A stretch of DNA of 64,000 nt from Bradyrhizobium sp. AUGA SZCCT0283 (GCF_018130385.1 NZ_JAFCLU010000001.1:620001-684000), one strand, 5' to 3'; numbered from the stretch's first letter, positions 19,079 through 29,864 are shown. Notes: a model not told the origin generated them from the sequence alone. Program-made: numbers and translations.

Positions 19079-20256
19079 TAGCGCTGTGCCGGCGGGTGAG
19101 CCTGCGCTCTTGCGCCCCGCTCGGCCTCCCACGCCTGGAATTGCTTGAACAGGGTTTCCTTGTCTGCATCCGTCTTGACGCTTGCCGCGGTCGCCGGGCT
19201 CTGCTTCAGGAATTCGTCGAACCTGGCGCGCGTCACGGCCTCGACGTTGTGGCTCTTGAGCCATTGTTCGGCGACCGGCAGACGCTGCCAGTCGGGCAAC
19301 GGCGTCGACAGCGAGACCTCCTTCCACTTCGGGTGGAACGGCGGGTTCTGGAACGTCGGGAACTTGGTGAAAAACGCGTCCACGAACTGAGCCAGCTTGC
19401 GGTAGCGGTCGGTGTTGGGGGCCCAGTTGTAGGCGGCGAGCACCGCGGGCACCGCGATGGTATCGACCTTCTCCCCTTCCGCAATCAGGTTGGGATAATC
19501 CTTCGACGTAAGGGTTGCGGGCAGATAGTCGGTCTGCAGCGGACGCGCATAGTCGACCGGAACGAGGTGGAAGCGGTCGTCCTTAAACGCGCTGACCGAT
19601 TTGTACGGCTTGCCGCCGCAGGCGATCACGGCGTCGATCTCGCCAGCCTTCAGTTTCTCCATCGCAATGCGCTGTTCGATATAGAGGAAGTTCGGCTTGA
19701 TGCCGAGCCGCTCGAACACGACCGCCGCGGTGACGAAGGTGCCGCCGTTGGGAAGGTCGACGCTGACCTTCTTGCCGTTGAGCTGGCTCACATTGGTAAC
19801 CGACTTCGACGCGATGACATACATTTCTTCATTGTAAAGCTTGGTTACATAGGTGAACTGCTTCTTGATGTCCTTCGCAAAGCCCTTTTTCTCGAGATAG
19901 TCGAGCGTGTCCGCTCGCACGATGCCGAGGTCGACGCCCTGCAGGAACAGGATATCGGCGACGCTCTGCACGGAGCCGCGCCCGACGATCGGAAGTACGC
20001 GCAACTTGTTTCCGTCGTCGAGCACGGAAGCGAGATCGGCACCGAACTGCACATAGGTGCCGCCGATCGTTCCCGAGATAAGCGTGACTGTGTTCTGGTT
20101 CAGCGCCTGCTTGGTGGCGACCGAGCCGAACTGAAAAATGGCCTTCAGGCTATCGCTGACCTTGGCCGGATCGTATTCCGTCTCTGCGGCCTGGGCCGCC
20201 GTGTTGCTGCATGCCATCGTTATGGCAAGCAATGCCATTCCGAACAAATGTCGCAT
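19078..20256 (-). CDS. TAXI family TRAP-type solute-binding protein
   Basis: A 392-residue protein with a Sec signal peptide (about 1-22). The TAXI domain includes LISGTIGGTYVQFGADLASVL, LGIVRADTLDYLEKKG, LNGKKVSVDLPNGGTFVTA and AGEIDAVIACGGKP. It should bind a small organic anion in the periplasm, but no TRAP permease genes are adjacent. Cys14 in MACSNTAAQA could suggest a lipobox, but the context is weak. It lies 41 bp downstream of the SEL1-like gene on the same strand. Confidence 0.85.
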   Translation of the reverse strand: MRHLFGMALLAITMACSNTAAQAAETEYDPAKVSDSLKAIFQFGSVATKQALNQNTVTLISGTIGGTYVQFGADLASVLDDGNKLRVLPIVGRGSVQSVADILFLQGVDLGIVRADTLDYLEKKGFAKDIKKQFTYVTKLYNEEMYVIASKSVTNVSQLNGKKVSVDLPNGGTFVTAAVVFERLGIKPNFLYIEQRIAMEKLKAGEIDAVIACGGKPYKSVSAFKDDRFHLVPVDYARPLQTDYLPATLTSKDYPNLIAEGEKVDTIAVPAVLAAYNWAPNTDRYRKLAQFVDAFFTKFPTFQNPPFHPKWKEVSLSTPLPDWQRLPVAEQWLKSHNVEAVTRARFDEFLKQSPATAASVKTDADKETLFKQFQAWEAERGARAQAHPPAQR

Positions 20257-20297
20257 AGATACCTCTGCGCTGGTCTTGAGTAAGTGCCTAGTTCTGC

Positions 20298-21407
20298 CTA
20301 GTTCTGCAGCTGACCGAGCCGCCGTTTCGCGTCCGCCGAACCGAGCTGGGCGGCCTTCTGATACCAAACCCGCGCCGCCGCCGGATCTGCTGTGACACTC
20401 CGCAAATCCTGGCTGCCCAGCACCAGCGGATCATACGTCCCCGCCAGCATCAGCGCCGCTTCCGCCTCCTGTGCGTCCGCGGCCCGTTCGAGCAGCAATC
20501 GGGCGGAGGTGATATCGCCGATCGCAAGCAGGCTCTTCGCCCGGTTCAGCAGCGCCGCAAGCTCGTCCGGATCGATGCGTCTTGCCGGAACCGCCTCACG
20601 CGTCACCGGAACGGGCTCGCGAACGGCCGGAGCGACCGCGACGACCGGGGCCGCTGGCGTTACCGCAGCGACCTCGCGGGAAGCGTCCCGCGCCACAGGC
20701 TCAGGCACCGCGACCTTGCCCTTGAGCGCGCTCTGATAGGCGGCGGCGATTTCGTCGCGGGACGGCGATGCCGATGCCAGCGCATTGGGCGGCGTGCGGC
20801 GTGCGGCCGCAACCTCCGCGCCGGTCGGTTCGGCGGCGAGCGGCGGCGCTGCAATGCTGCGCTGCGGCTGCGCAGGCTCCGGCACCGCCGCGGCAAGCTG
20901 AGCGGGCGGCGGTGCACTGCCGCCGCCACCGCCGAGCGAGGCGTTGAAGATGACGGCGCGCGTCGAGTCGATGGAAAACAGCGCGAGAACGGCCGCTATC
21001 GCCGACACCACCACCACGCCGGTTACGATGCGCCCCGCGCGCGCTTTCTTCAGCCCGCCGCTGCCGAACCGTCGGTTGCCGCTCGCGAAAGCATATTCGG
21101 AAAGCTGCTGATGGGCCTCCTCCTCGTAGTTGGAGAGGAAAAGCGGTACCGGCTCGTGTGACGGCAGCTCCTCCGGCAGCACATCCGTCCGCTCAAACGA
21201 CAGCGCAAAGGGCTGCTCGTATTGAGGCCGCTCGTATTCGGGCTGCTCATATTGAGGTTGCGGCTCATGCTGCGGCTCGTACCGTAGCTGCGCTCGTAGC
21301 TGCTCGTATCGAGATTGATCGGCTTCATACAACCGAGGATCGCTGATGGCTTCGTCGAACCGGTCAAACGGATCTCTTGACTGAACCGGTCTGGTATTCT
21401 CCGCCAT
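20298..21407 (-). CDS. SEL1-like repeat membrane protein with Glu/Gln/Tyr-rich N-terminus
   Basis: A 369-residue protein. The N-terminal 110 residues are charged and contain short YEQP/YERP-type repeats (about 42-66). One transmembrane segment (about 129-148) precedes a Pro/Ala-rich linker and a C-terminal SEL1/TPR-like region (about 285-369; ARVWYQKAAQLGSADAKRRLGQL). This resembles peptidoglycan- or envelope-associated scaffold proteins of alphaproteobacteria; the partner is unknown. ATG 21407 follows GGGAGC. A tandem 10-bp repeat (20285-20304) covers the stop codon. Confidence 0.7.
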   Translation of the reverse strand: MAENTRPVQSRDPFDRFDEAISDPRLYEADQSRYEQLRAQLRYEPQHEPQPQYEQPEYERPQYEQPFALSFERTDVLPEELPSHEPVPLFLSNYEEEAHQQLSEYAFASGNRRFGSGGLKKARAGRIVTGVVVVSAIAAVLALFSIDSTRAVIFNASLGGGGGSAPPPAQLAAAVPEPAQPQRSIAAPPLAAEPTGAEVAAARRTPPNALASASPSRDEIAAAYQSALKGKVAVPEPVARDASREVAAVTPAAPVVAVAPAVREPVPVTREAVPARRIDPDELAALLNRAKSLLAIGDITSARLLLERAADAQEAEAALMLAGTYDPLVLGSQDLRSVTADPAAARVWYQKAAQLGSADAKRRLGQLQN

Positions 21408-21761
21408 GGTTGATGCTCCCCACTACTTGAACGCAACGACGGGCGTCCCCTGCACCTACTTCTTGCTTTTGTTGACGTACAGGGCGCCCTTTACTGATGG
21501 TTAAAGTCGCATACGGAATGGGTTCAAAAAACGACGGCGGCCGGGGTGAATTGGGAGATATTTTGGTATGATTGAGGCAGAGAAGCGGCATAAGGGGGTT
21601 TTGGAACACGCATTGTTACCGAGAAATTATCTCGGTGACATGACATCGAGGCATGCGTCACATCGCGACACACCTCCGCGGCCCGCGCATCGCACGGGCC
21701 GTTCGAGCTTTTTCAAGCGGACAACAATTCAAAAATTCAACGGATAATCCGCCATTTCCTT
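21408..21761. other. Intergenic region with one imperfect palindrome
   Basis: There is no supported gene here. The only structure is an imperfect palindrome at 21615-21639: GTTACCGAGA, AATTA, TCTCGGTGAC, with one mismatch. It may be an operator or weak hairpin. The rest probably holds the promoter of the minus-strand SEL1-like gene. Confidence 0.4.
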
Positions 21762-22736
21762 TCAGGGATGCAGGATCACCTTGCCCATCGCCTTGCGGCC
21801 GGCGAGCACCTTCAGCGCTTCGGCGGTTTGCGCCAGCGGGAACGTGCGGTCGACATGCGAGGAGATCTTGCCTTCCGCGGTCCACTTCACGAGCTTTTCC
21901 AGGTTGGCGCGGTTCTTCTCGGGATTGACCCTGGTCCACGCGCCCCAGAACACGCCGCGGATATCGCAGCCCTTGAGCAGCGCGAGGTTGAGCGGCATCT
22001 TCGGAATGTCGCCCGCGGCGAAGCCGATCACCAGGAAGCGACCTTCCCAGGCGATCGAGCGCAATGCAGCTTCGGCGTAAGTGCCGCCGACCGGATCGAA
22101 GATGATGTCGACGCCCTTGCCGCCCGTGAGCCGGCGCAAGCCCTCTTTCAGGTCTTCCTTGCTGTAGTTCAGCGCGAGCTCGGCGCCATGTGCTTTGGCA
22201 AATTCGAGTTTCTCGTCCGACGATGCGCAGGCGATCACCTTCAGGCCCATCAGCTTGCCGAGTTCGCAGGCCGCAAGTCCGGTGCCGCCGGCAGCGCCCA
22301 GCACCGCGAGCGTCTCGCCGGGCTTCGGACTGGCGCGGTCTTCCAGCGCGTGCAGCGCCGTGCCGTAGATGATGATGATGCCGGCGGCGCGATCGAAATC
22401 CAGATTGTCGGGAATTTTCACAATTGAGTTCGCGGGCAGCGCGATCTTTTCGCGCGCGCCGTTGTGGCCGCAGGACGCCACCACGCGGTCGCCGACCTTC
22501 AGGTCGGTGACCCCTGCGCCGACGCTTTCGATCACGCCGGCAACCTCGGCGGCCGGCGAAAACGGGAAGGGCGGCTTGATCTGGTACTTGCCCTGGATCA
22601 TCAGGATGTCGAAGAAATTCAGCGCCGCGGCCTTGATCGCAATCACGGCCTGTCCCGGTTCGGCCACCGGATCGGGGACGTCGGCCAGCACGAGGTCGTC
22701 GGGTTGGCAATATTGCGAGCAGAGAATGGCTTTCAT
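21762..22736 (-). CDS. NADPH:quinone oxidoreductase-like MDR enzyme
   Basis: A 324-residue zinc-independent medium-chain dehydrogenase/reductase. Visible are the KAAALNFFDILMIQGKY block, PFSPAAEVAGVIE, and the Rossmann motif GAAGGTGLAACELGKLMG (about 147-164). No catalytic-zinc Cys/His set is present, which fits quinone reductases. ATG 22736 starts a normal N-terminus (MKAILCSQY) and has AGGTG upstream. It is divergent from the dienoyl-CoA-reductase-like SDR gene. Confidence 0.9.
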   Translation of the reverse strand: MKAILCSQYCQPDDLVLADVPDPVAEPGQAVIAIKAAALNFFDILMIQGKYQIKPPFPFSPAAEVAGVIESVGAGVTDLKVGDRVVASCGHNGAREKIALPANSIVKIPDNLDFDRAAGIIIIYGTALHALEDRASPKPGETLAVLGAAGGTGLAACELGKLMGLKVIACASSDEKLEFAKAHGAELALNYSKEDLKEGLRRLTGGKGVDIIFDPVGGTYAEAALRSIAWEGRFLVIGFAAGDIPKMPLNLALLKGCDIRGVFWGAWTRVNPEKNRANLEKLVKWTAEGKISSHVDRTFPLAQTAEALKVLAGRKAMGKVILHP

Positions 22737-22854
22737 GGGCGCACCTGATTTCGGACCGGGAAAGAAAAGGCTGGATGCTTCTTGCCGGAATTGAAGGCAG
22801 GCTACAATCCGATTCAGGCGCATGGCTTCATGGTGGTCGAGGGGGATTCAAACG

Positions 22855-23694
22855 ATGTTTGAAAAGGGCCTGCTGGCGGGAAAGCGGATATTGGTCACCG
22901 GTGGCGGTTCGGGGCTCGGGGCTGCGATGGGTCACCGCTTCGTCGAGCTCGGCGCCGAGCTGATCATTTGCGGCCGCCGGCTCGAATTGCTGGAGGCGAC
23001 GGCCGCGCGGATGCGCGGCGAGCTCGGCGGCAAGGTGGGCGTGATCAGCTGCGACATCCGCGACGGCGCCGCGGTCGATGCCATGATGGAAGCGATATGG
23101 CGGGAGGCGCCGCTCGATGTGCTGGTCAACAATGCCGCCGCGACGTTCATCGCGCAGACCGAACATCTGTCGCCGCGGGCGGCGGACGCGATCCTGGCGC
23201 CGACGCTGCACGGCGCGATGTATTGCACGCTCGCCGCGGGCAGGCGCTGGATCGACGGCAAGCACAGGGGCGTGGTGTTGAGCATCCTCTCGACCTCGAC
23301 GATCACCGGCCGCGCCTTCACGGTGCCTTCGGCGATGGCGAAATCGGCCGTGCTCGCGATGACCAAAAGCCTTGCGGTGGAATGGGGACCCAAGGGTGTG
23401 CGCACGGTCGCGATCGCGCCCGGCGCGTTTCCGACGCCGGGGGCTTCGGGTCAGCTCCGTCCCGAGGGCCGCGATGAAAGCTGGGCGCAGCGCAATCCGC
23501 TCGGCCGCGCCGGCGAGCATGGCGAACTTGCGAACCTGGCGAGCTTTCTGATTTCGGACCAGGCCGGCTATATCAATGGCGAGATGGTAGTGCAGGATGG
23601 CGGCGCCCATTTGCGCAGTTCCGGCGCCGAGGATCTGTTGCAATGGACCGATGCGCAGTGGCAAAAGCAGCGCGAGCGCCGTCCCAGGGGCTGA
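22855..23694 (+). CDS. SDR oxidoreductase resembling 2,4-dienoyl-CoA reductase
   Basis: A 279-residue SDR. NADP-binding TGGGSGLGAAM (about 15-25) and NNAAATF are present. The usual catalytic Tyr is replaced: Ser159-Ala-Met-Ala-Lys163 stands where YxxxK is expected, followed by MTKSLAVEWGPKG. Ser in place of Tyr is a feature of the 2,4-dienoyl-CoA reductase branch, needed to degrade unsaturated fatty acids. ATG 22855 is preferred over 22822 for its fit to the family start and a GAGGGGG upstream. Confidence 0.85.
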   Translation: MFEKGLLAGKRILVTGGGSGLGAAMGHRFVELGAELIICGRRLELLEATAARMRGELGGKVGVISCDIRDGAAVDAMMEAIWREAPLDVLVNNAAATFIAQTEHLSPRAADAILAPTLHGAMYCTLAAGRRWIDGKHRGVVLSILSTSTITGRAFTVPSAMAKSAVLAMTKSLAVEWGPKGVRTVAIAPGAFPTPGASGQLRPEGRDESWAQRNPLGRAGEHGELANLASFLISDQAGYINGEMVVQDGGAHLRSSGAEDLLQWTDAQWQKQRERRPRG

Positions 23695-23863
23695 AACCGA
23701 AGCCTGCGTTTTTGATTCACCAAAGGGACTTGGGACGAAGCGTCGCCATGGCGGTGAGCAACACCGCAACCGCCTTCCCAAAAAAGCATTTCCCGGCTAT
23801 CCATCCCCCGGCGGCGCGATGCGCCTTCGGGCCATCTTCCAGTCACAATGATGAGGGAACCAG

Positions 23864-24520
23864 TTGTCCGTGTTGCGAATACTGACATTTCTGGTTGCGA
23901 TTGCGGCGTTGTGTGGGGCGGCTTCCCTCGCACAAGCACAGAGCGCTGCTTCGAAGGGCGCCAAGGAATCGGCAAAAGAAGCCGCCAAGCCTGCGCCTTC
24001 TCCAGCGGCCAAGCCCACGGCGGCCAAGCCCGCGAAGCCGGAACCGACAGCGACCGCCGCTGCCGGCGGTGCGGAGCCCACCTTGATCGGTCAGTACGGT
24101 ACCTGGGGCGCCTACACGGCGACACCGAACGGCAGGAAGGTTTGTTTCGCGTTGGCGAAGCCATCGTCATCCAAAACCAATCCGCCGAATCGTCCGCGCG
24201 ATCCCGCCTACGCTTTCGTCTCGACGCGTCCGGCCGAAAAAGTCGTCAACGAAGTTTCGATCATGATCGGATACGCGCTGAAGCCGGGTTCGGAATCCTC
24301 GCTCGAAGTCGGCGGCTCGTCCTATGCGATGTATACCCAGGGCGACGGGCTCTGGATCAAGAACGCCGCGGAGGAAGAGCAGATGGTCAGCGCCATGCGC
24401 AAATCCGCCGAAGTCACCGTCAAGGGAATTTCGGCCAAGGGCACCGAGACCACGGACGTCTTTTCACTGAAGGGGCTGTCCCAGGCGCTCGATCGGCTGG
24501 CGCAGGATTGCAAGCGCTAG
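23864..24520 (+). CDS. IalB-like (invasion-associated locus B family) exported protein
   Basis: A 218-residue exported protein. The signal peptide spans about 1-25, followed by an Ala/Lys/Pro-rich linker (26-70). An IalB-like domain runs from YGTWGAYTA through KVCFALAKP to LSQALDRLAQDCKR, with two Cys that can form the family disulfide. The start appears to be TTG at 23864, preceded by GAGGGA at a proper distance; no in-frame ATG fits. Role in the envelope is unknown. Confidence 0.75.
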   Translation: MSVLRILTFLVAIAALCGAASLAQAQSAASKGAKESAKEAAKPAPSPAAKPTAAKPAKPEPTATAAAGGAEPTLIGQYGTWGAYTATPNGRKVCFALAKPSSSKTNPPNRPRDPAYAFVSTRPAEKVVNEVSIMIGYALKPGSESSLEVGGSSYAMYTQGDGLWIKNAAEEEQMVSAMRKSAEVTVKGISAKGTETTDVFSLKGLSQALDRLAQDCKR

Positions 24521-24580
24521 GTGGTTTTGAGCCTAGATTGGCGTTGTTTAGAGGGCCTGGAAGGCCTATTTGATTGACTT

Positions 24581-24658
24581 CGTAGGGTGGGCAAAGGCGC
24601 GGAGGTGCCGTGCCCACCATTAGCGTTTGTGGTGGGCACGCTTCGCTTCACCCTACGT
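24581..24658. repeat. Palindromic repeat, family B copy 1
   Basis: Outer arms cgtagggtg / caccctacg and inner gtgcccacca / tggtgggcac. It lies between the IalB-like gene and rlmN. Copies 2-4 are at 52350, 55951 and 58621. Confidence 0.85.
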
Positions 24659-24688
24659 ATCCACTCAACCGTCCTCGTGTGAATTTTA

Positions 24689-25888
24689 ATGTCGCTTTCA
24701 TCTTCCGTGGCGCCGCTTGAGAAGGTTCCGCTCGAAACCTACGTGCCGCCGGCAAAACCTTCGCTGATCGGCCTGTCGCGCACCGAGATCGCCGACGGGC
24801 TGGGCGAGATCGGCGTTGCGCCCGCGCAGCGCAAGATGCGCACGCAGCAGCTCTGGCACTGGATGTATGTCCGCGGCGCCAAGGCGTTCGACGAGATGAC
24901 CAGCATTTCGAAGGAAATGCGCGCGCAGCTAGAGCAGCATTTTACCGTCGATCGCCCCGAAGTGGTGGCCGAGCAGGTTTCCAACGACGGCACCCGCAAA
25001 TGGCTGCTCCGCCTGCCGAGCGGTGACGCGTTCCAGAAGGCGCACGAGGTCGAGTGCGTCTACATTCCCGAAACCGATCGCGGCACGCTGTGTGTTTCCT
25101 CGCAGGTCGGCTGCACGCTGAACTGCTCGTTCTGCCACACCGGCACACAACGGCTGGTGCGCAATCTCACCGCCGGCGAAATCGTCGGCCAGATCATGGT
25201 GGCGCGCGACCGCCTCAACGACTGGGCCGATCGCGAGACGCCGACCGGCAGCCGGCTCGTCACCAATGTCGTCATGATGGGGATGGGCGAGCCGCTCTAT
25301 AATTTCGACGCGGTGCGCGATGCGCTCTTGATCGTCGCCGACAATGAAGGCATCGGCATTTCCCGCCGCCGCATCACGCTGTCGACCTCCGGCGTGGTGC
25401 CGAACATCATCCGCACCGGCGACGAGATCGGCGTCATGCTGGCGATCTCGCTGCATGCGGTGCGCGACGAACTGCGCAACGAGCTGGTGCCGCTCAACCG
25501 GAAATATCCGATTCAACAACTGTTGCAGGCCTGCCGCGACTATCCGGGCTCATCGAACGCGCGGCGCATCACCTTCGAATATGTGATGCTCAAGGGCGTC
25601 AACGATTCCATGGATGACGCCAAGCTGCTGGTAAAGCTGCTGAAGGGTATTCCGGCCAAGATCAATCTGATCCCGTTCAACCCATGGCCGGGCACGAAGT
25701 ATGAGTGCTCGGACTGGGAGCAGATCGAAAAATTCTCCGAATATATCTTCAATGCCGGCTATTCCTCGCCGGTCCGCACCCCGCGCGGCCGCGACATTCT
25801 CGCCGCCTGCGGCCAGTTGAAGTCGGAGACCGAAAAGCTGTCCGCGCGCGAGCGCCAGGCGCTCCGCGCCATGGCGATGACGGATTGA
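24689..25888 (+). CDS. rlmN: Dual-specificity RNA methyltransferase RlmN
   Basis: A 399-residue radical-SAM enzyme that methylates C2 of A2503 in 23S rRNA and A37 of some tRNAs. The cluster cysteines are Cys142, Cys146 and Cys149 in GCTLNCSFC; the methyl-accepting Cys is Cys374 near the C-terminus (AACGQL). The [13 protein letters not shown]-binding block is present. The N-terminal half is slightly longer than in E. coli. No clear Shine-Dalgarno precedes ATG 24689. The next gene starts 2 bp after its stop. Confidence 0.96.
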   Translation: MSLSSSVAPLEKVPLETYVPPAKPSLIGLSRTEIADGLGEIGVAPAQRKMRTQQLWHWMYVRGAKAFDEMTSISKEMRAQLEQHFTVDRPEVVAEQVSNDGTRKWLLRLPSGDAFQKAHEVECVYIPETDRGTLCVSSQVGCTLNCSFCHTGTQRLVRNLTAGEIVGQIMVARDRLNDWADRETPTGSRLVTNVVMMGMGEPLYNFDAVRDALLIVADNEGIGISRRRITLSTSGVVPNIIRTGDEIGVMLAISLHAVRDELRNELVPLNRKYPIQQLLQACRDYPGSSNARRITFEYVMLKGVNDSMDDAKLLVKLLKGIPAKINLIPFNPWPGTKYECSDWEQIEKFSEYIFNAGYSSPVRTPRGRDILAACGQLKSETEKLSARERQALRAMAMTD

Positions 25889-25890
25889 GG

Positions 25891-26832
25891 ATGGCTTCTA
25901 TTTTTCACTACACGGACGCTGCCGGGTTGGTAGGCATTGTTACCTCGAAATCGCTATTCGCAACTCACTACAGATGCTTGAATGATTCCACTGAAGCCAA
26001 GGTTATCCGCAATTTGATTATGCCCATTCTCGAAAGGGAGGTGGCTAGTGTCACGCCAAAACTAATTGAGCGCGGATGGCTAAAGCCTGCATTCTACGAG
26101 GAATATGGTGCAAACGGGCACCGAATACAGGCTGAATCTATTTATCGAGCGATCACTCAAACGATCGACAATGTCAGCCCATATTTCGTGCTCTCATTTT
26201 GTAGGCATGACGAAAACACGGATCAATTTGAGCACGGGCTGCTAAGCCAATGGCGCGGCTATTCCAATGGAGGTGGAGTCGCAATTGAATTCGACGAGAT
26301 GGGAATCGACGCCTTCTTGCATTCCGAGGATGCCCAATTCATTTACGGTGTTTCGAAAACCTCCGATGTTTTGTACGAAAATTTTGAATCCTTGTTCAAG
26401 CCTGAGCAGTTTGAGGGCCTTGCGGGGGCGCTGATTGCAAAGTTGTTTGGCAACCGAGATACAAGTCAGATAACGGGGCAAAAGAACATAGACGAAGCCA
26501 TTCGCAACTACATCTTGGTGGCACCGTTCCTAAAGCACGCCGGTTTTCGTGAGGAGCGCGAGTACCGCATGGTGTTAGCGCCTGTCAGGAAGAGGCATGG
26601 AGACAAGGGATTTAAGGGCGAGCACAAGCCAATCAAATTTAGAATTAGAAATGGCTCTATTGTGCCTTACGTCGAAATATTTGAAACAAAGGATACAATT
26701 CTACCAATTAGATCGGTGATTGTTGGGCCGCACGCCGATCAAGAGATGTTGTTGGAAGCAGTCGAAATGATTCTCGAAAATGCTGGAATCAAGGCCGAGG
26801 TGAGAACATCTCAAATTCCATTTCGTCGTTAA
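25891..26832 (+). CDS. DUF2971 domain protein (AT-rich, probably acquired)
   Basis: A 313-residue DUF2971 protein. The family start (IFHYTDAAGLVGIVTSKSLFATHYRCLNDSTE) is followed by FVLSFCRHDENTD, LSQWRGYSNGGGVAIEF and EEREYRMV. It resembles DNA-damage/ADP-ribose-linked or abortive-infection-associated families, but function is unknown. Codon use is markedly AT-rich compared with both neighbours. It starts 2 bp after the rlmN stop without its own good ribosome binding site, so it may rely on rlmN translation. Confidence 0.8.
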   Translation: MASIFHYTDAAGLVGIVTSKSLFATHYRCLNDSTEAKVIRNLIMPILEREVASVTPKLIERGWLKPAFYEEYGANGHRIQAESIYRAITQTIDNVSPYFVLSFCRHDENTDQFEHGLLSQWRGYSNGGGVAIEFDEMGIDAFLHSEDAQFIYGVSKTSDVLYENFESLFKPEQFEGLAGALIAKLFGNRDTSQITGQKNIDEAIRNYILVAPFLKHAGFREEREYRMVLAPVRKRHGDKGFKGEHKPIKFRIRNGSIVPYVEIFETKDTILPIRSVIVGPHADQEMLLEAVEMILENAGIKAEVRTSQIPFRR

Positions 26833-26862
26833 TTAAGCAGGCAACGAGAGGGGTATGGATCG

Positions 26863-27354
26863 ATGGCGCTGATCGGCCGTATCTTCGTCATCCTGTTCGC
26901 CTTCCTCGCCGCCTGCTTCGTGGCAGGGATGATCGTGGTCGGCGCGGTGCTCTACCCTGAATTCAGCGATCTCGGCGACGGCCAGATCGATCAGAGCGCG
27001 TTCAATGTCCTGATCGGCTTTGGCTTCATCTTTCTCTCCGGCTTTGCGCTGCTGCCCGCGCTGATTGTGGTTTTGATCACCGAGGCCTTCTATATCCGCA
27101 GCGTGCTCGCCTATGCGGTCGGTGGCGCAATCGTCGGCGCGGCCTGCTATCTCGGTCTCATTCCGTTCGATCCAGAGACGCTGAAATTCGACGGCATCGT
27201 GCGCCGCCATCTCGAAATCATGACCGGCGCGGGCATCGTCGCCGGCCTGATCTATTGGATGATCGCGGGCCGGTCCGCCGGCGCTTGGCGCGAACCGCCT
27301 CCGCCGTTGCGGCCACCGCCGCCATTGCCCTCGCACTCGCGGCCGCAAGCGTGA
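26863..27354 (+). CDS. Hypothetical membrane protein, 163 aa
   Basis: Four predicted membrane segments (about 4-28, 46-72, 78-98 and 118-138) and a Pro-rich tail (REPPPPLRPPPPLP). I do not recognise a family. GC returns to the genome level here. ATG 26863 has GAGAGGGG upstream. The C-terminal run of prolines is cytoplasmic or periplasmic by prediction only. Confidence 0.7.
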   Translation: MALIGRIFVILFAFLAACFVAGMIVVGAVLYPEFSDLGDGQIDQSAFNVLIGFGFIFLSGFALLPALIVVLITEAFYIRSVLAYAVGGAIVGAACYLGLIPFDPETLKFDGIVRRHLEIMTGAGIVAGLIYWMIAGRSAGAWREPPPPLRPPPPLPSHSRPQA

Positions 27355-27445
27355 CGCGTTCTTGTTTCTTCTCCTCTCCACAAGGGGAGAAGGGAGATCA
27401 GCGTGAGCCTTTCCATCCCCAACCACCTCGGCTAAACCCCGCGCC

Positions 27446-28216
27446 ATGAACCGGACCGGACTTGTTATCGCGGTGGGCATATCGCTCGTCATCGGACTGC
27501 TGTTCGGGATTTTCCCCGAACTCGACCTGAAGCTGGCGGCATTGTTCTACGATGCCACAAGCGGATCGTTTCCGCTGAAGCAGCGCGGGCTTGCCGCCTT
27601 CGCGCGCGATGGCGCGATGTGGATCGCCTGGGCGCTGGCGCTGCCGGCGCTGATTGCCATCGTGGGAAAGCTGGTGCGGCCGGACCGGCCGATGCTGGTT
27701 CCGGGACGCGCGGCGGTGTTCCTGCTGGTCACCATCCTGCTCTCCGCGGTCGTGCTGACCAACCTCACCTTCAAGAGCTACTGGGGGCGGCCGCGGCCGG
27801 TGGTGGTGACAGAGTTCAATGGCCCCTGGCAGTTCGTGCCGTGGTGGGACCCGCGCGGGGAGTGCGGGCGCAACTGCTCGTTCTTCTCCGGCGAAGGCGC
27901 CACCGCGTTCTGGACCTATGCGCCCGCGGCGCTGACGCCGCCGGCGTGGCGGCCCTTGGCCTACGTGGCGGCGACCGTGTTCGGCGTCACGACCTCGGTG
28001 CTGCGGATGGCGTTCGGCGGGCATTTCTTTACCGACGTCGCCGCCGCGGGCCTTGTCAGCTTTTTCGTGATCTGGCTGGCTTATGCCTGGATTTACCGCT
28101 GGCCATCGACCCGGCTCACGGATGGGCAAATCGAGGCCGCACTGGCGCGATGGGGCTGGCCCGGATACCGGCTGCTGCAGCGCTGGCGCGGGTCGGGGAA
28201 TCCCGCGAAACAGTAG
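27446..28216 (+). CDS. PAP2-type membrane phosphatase
   Basis: A 256-residue integral membrane phosphatase of the PAP2 superfamily (lipid A, undecaprenyl-PP or phosphatidate substrates). Motif 1 is KSYWGRPRP. Motif 3 is RMAFGGHFFTD (Arg, His, Asp). Motif 2 reads FSGEGA, with Glu where His of PSGH is expected. Six membrane helices are plausible. It may act on lipid A or lipid-linked sugars; substrate unproven. Confidence 0.8.
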   Translation: MNRTGLVIAVGISLVIGLLFGIFPELDLKLAALFYDATSGSFPLKQRGLAAFARDGAMWIAWALALPALIAIVGKLVRPDRPMLVPGRAAVFLLVTILLSAVVLTNLTFKSYWGRPRPVVVTEFNGPWQFVPWWDPRGECGRNCSFFSGEGATAFWTYAPAALTPPAWRPLAYVAATVFGVTTSVLRMAFGGHFFTDVAAAGLVSFFVIWLAYAWIYRWPSTRLTDGQIEAALARWGWPGYRLLQRWRGSGNPAKQ

Positions 28217-28302
28217 CGAGATCATTCTGCCGTCGACTTCATCGCGTCAGGCGCCATTAAACGCGTGCCCATCAGCGCGAAATTTGTTATTCGCGCCCTT
28301 AA

Positions 28303-29682
<1,380 letters not shown>

Positions 29683-29864
29683 ACCGCGCGGGGCGCTCGC
29701 GCCCGGTCAGCGCAAGCGGCTGCGGCTCTGGTCGTTCCTGGCCGGTGTCCGACTCCTGATGTAATGGAGACGTCATTCTGCTCGGCTAGGCTAGCCGCGC
29801 AGCGCGCACGGGGGCGTTGAATTCCGCCGTCCGCGGCACCACCAACGATTGTGGGGCATGGATC

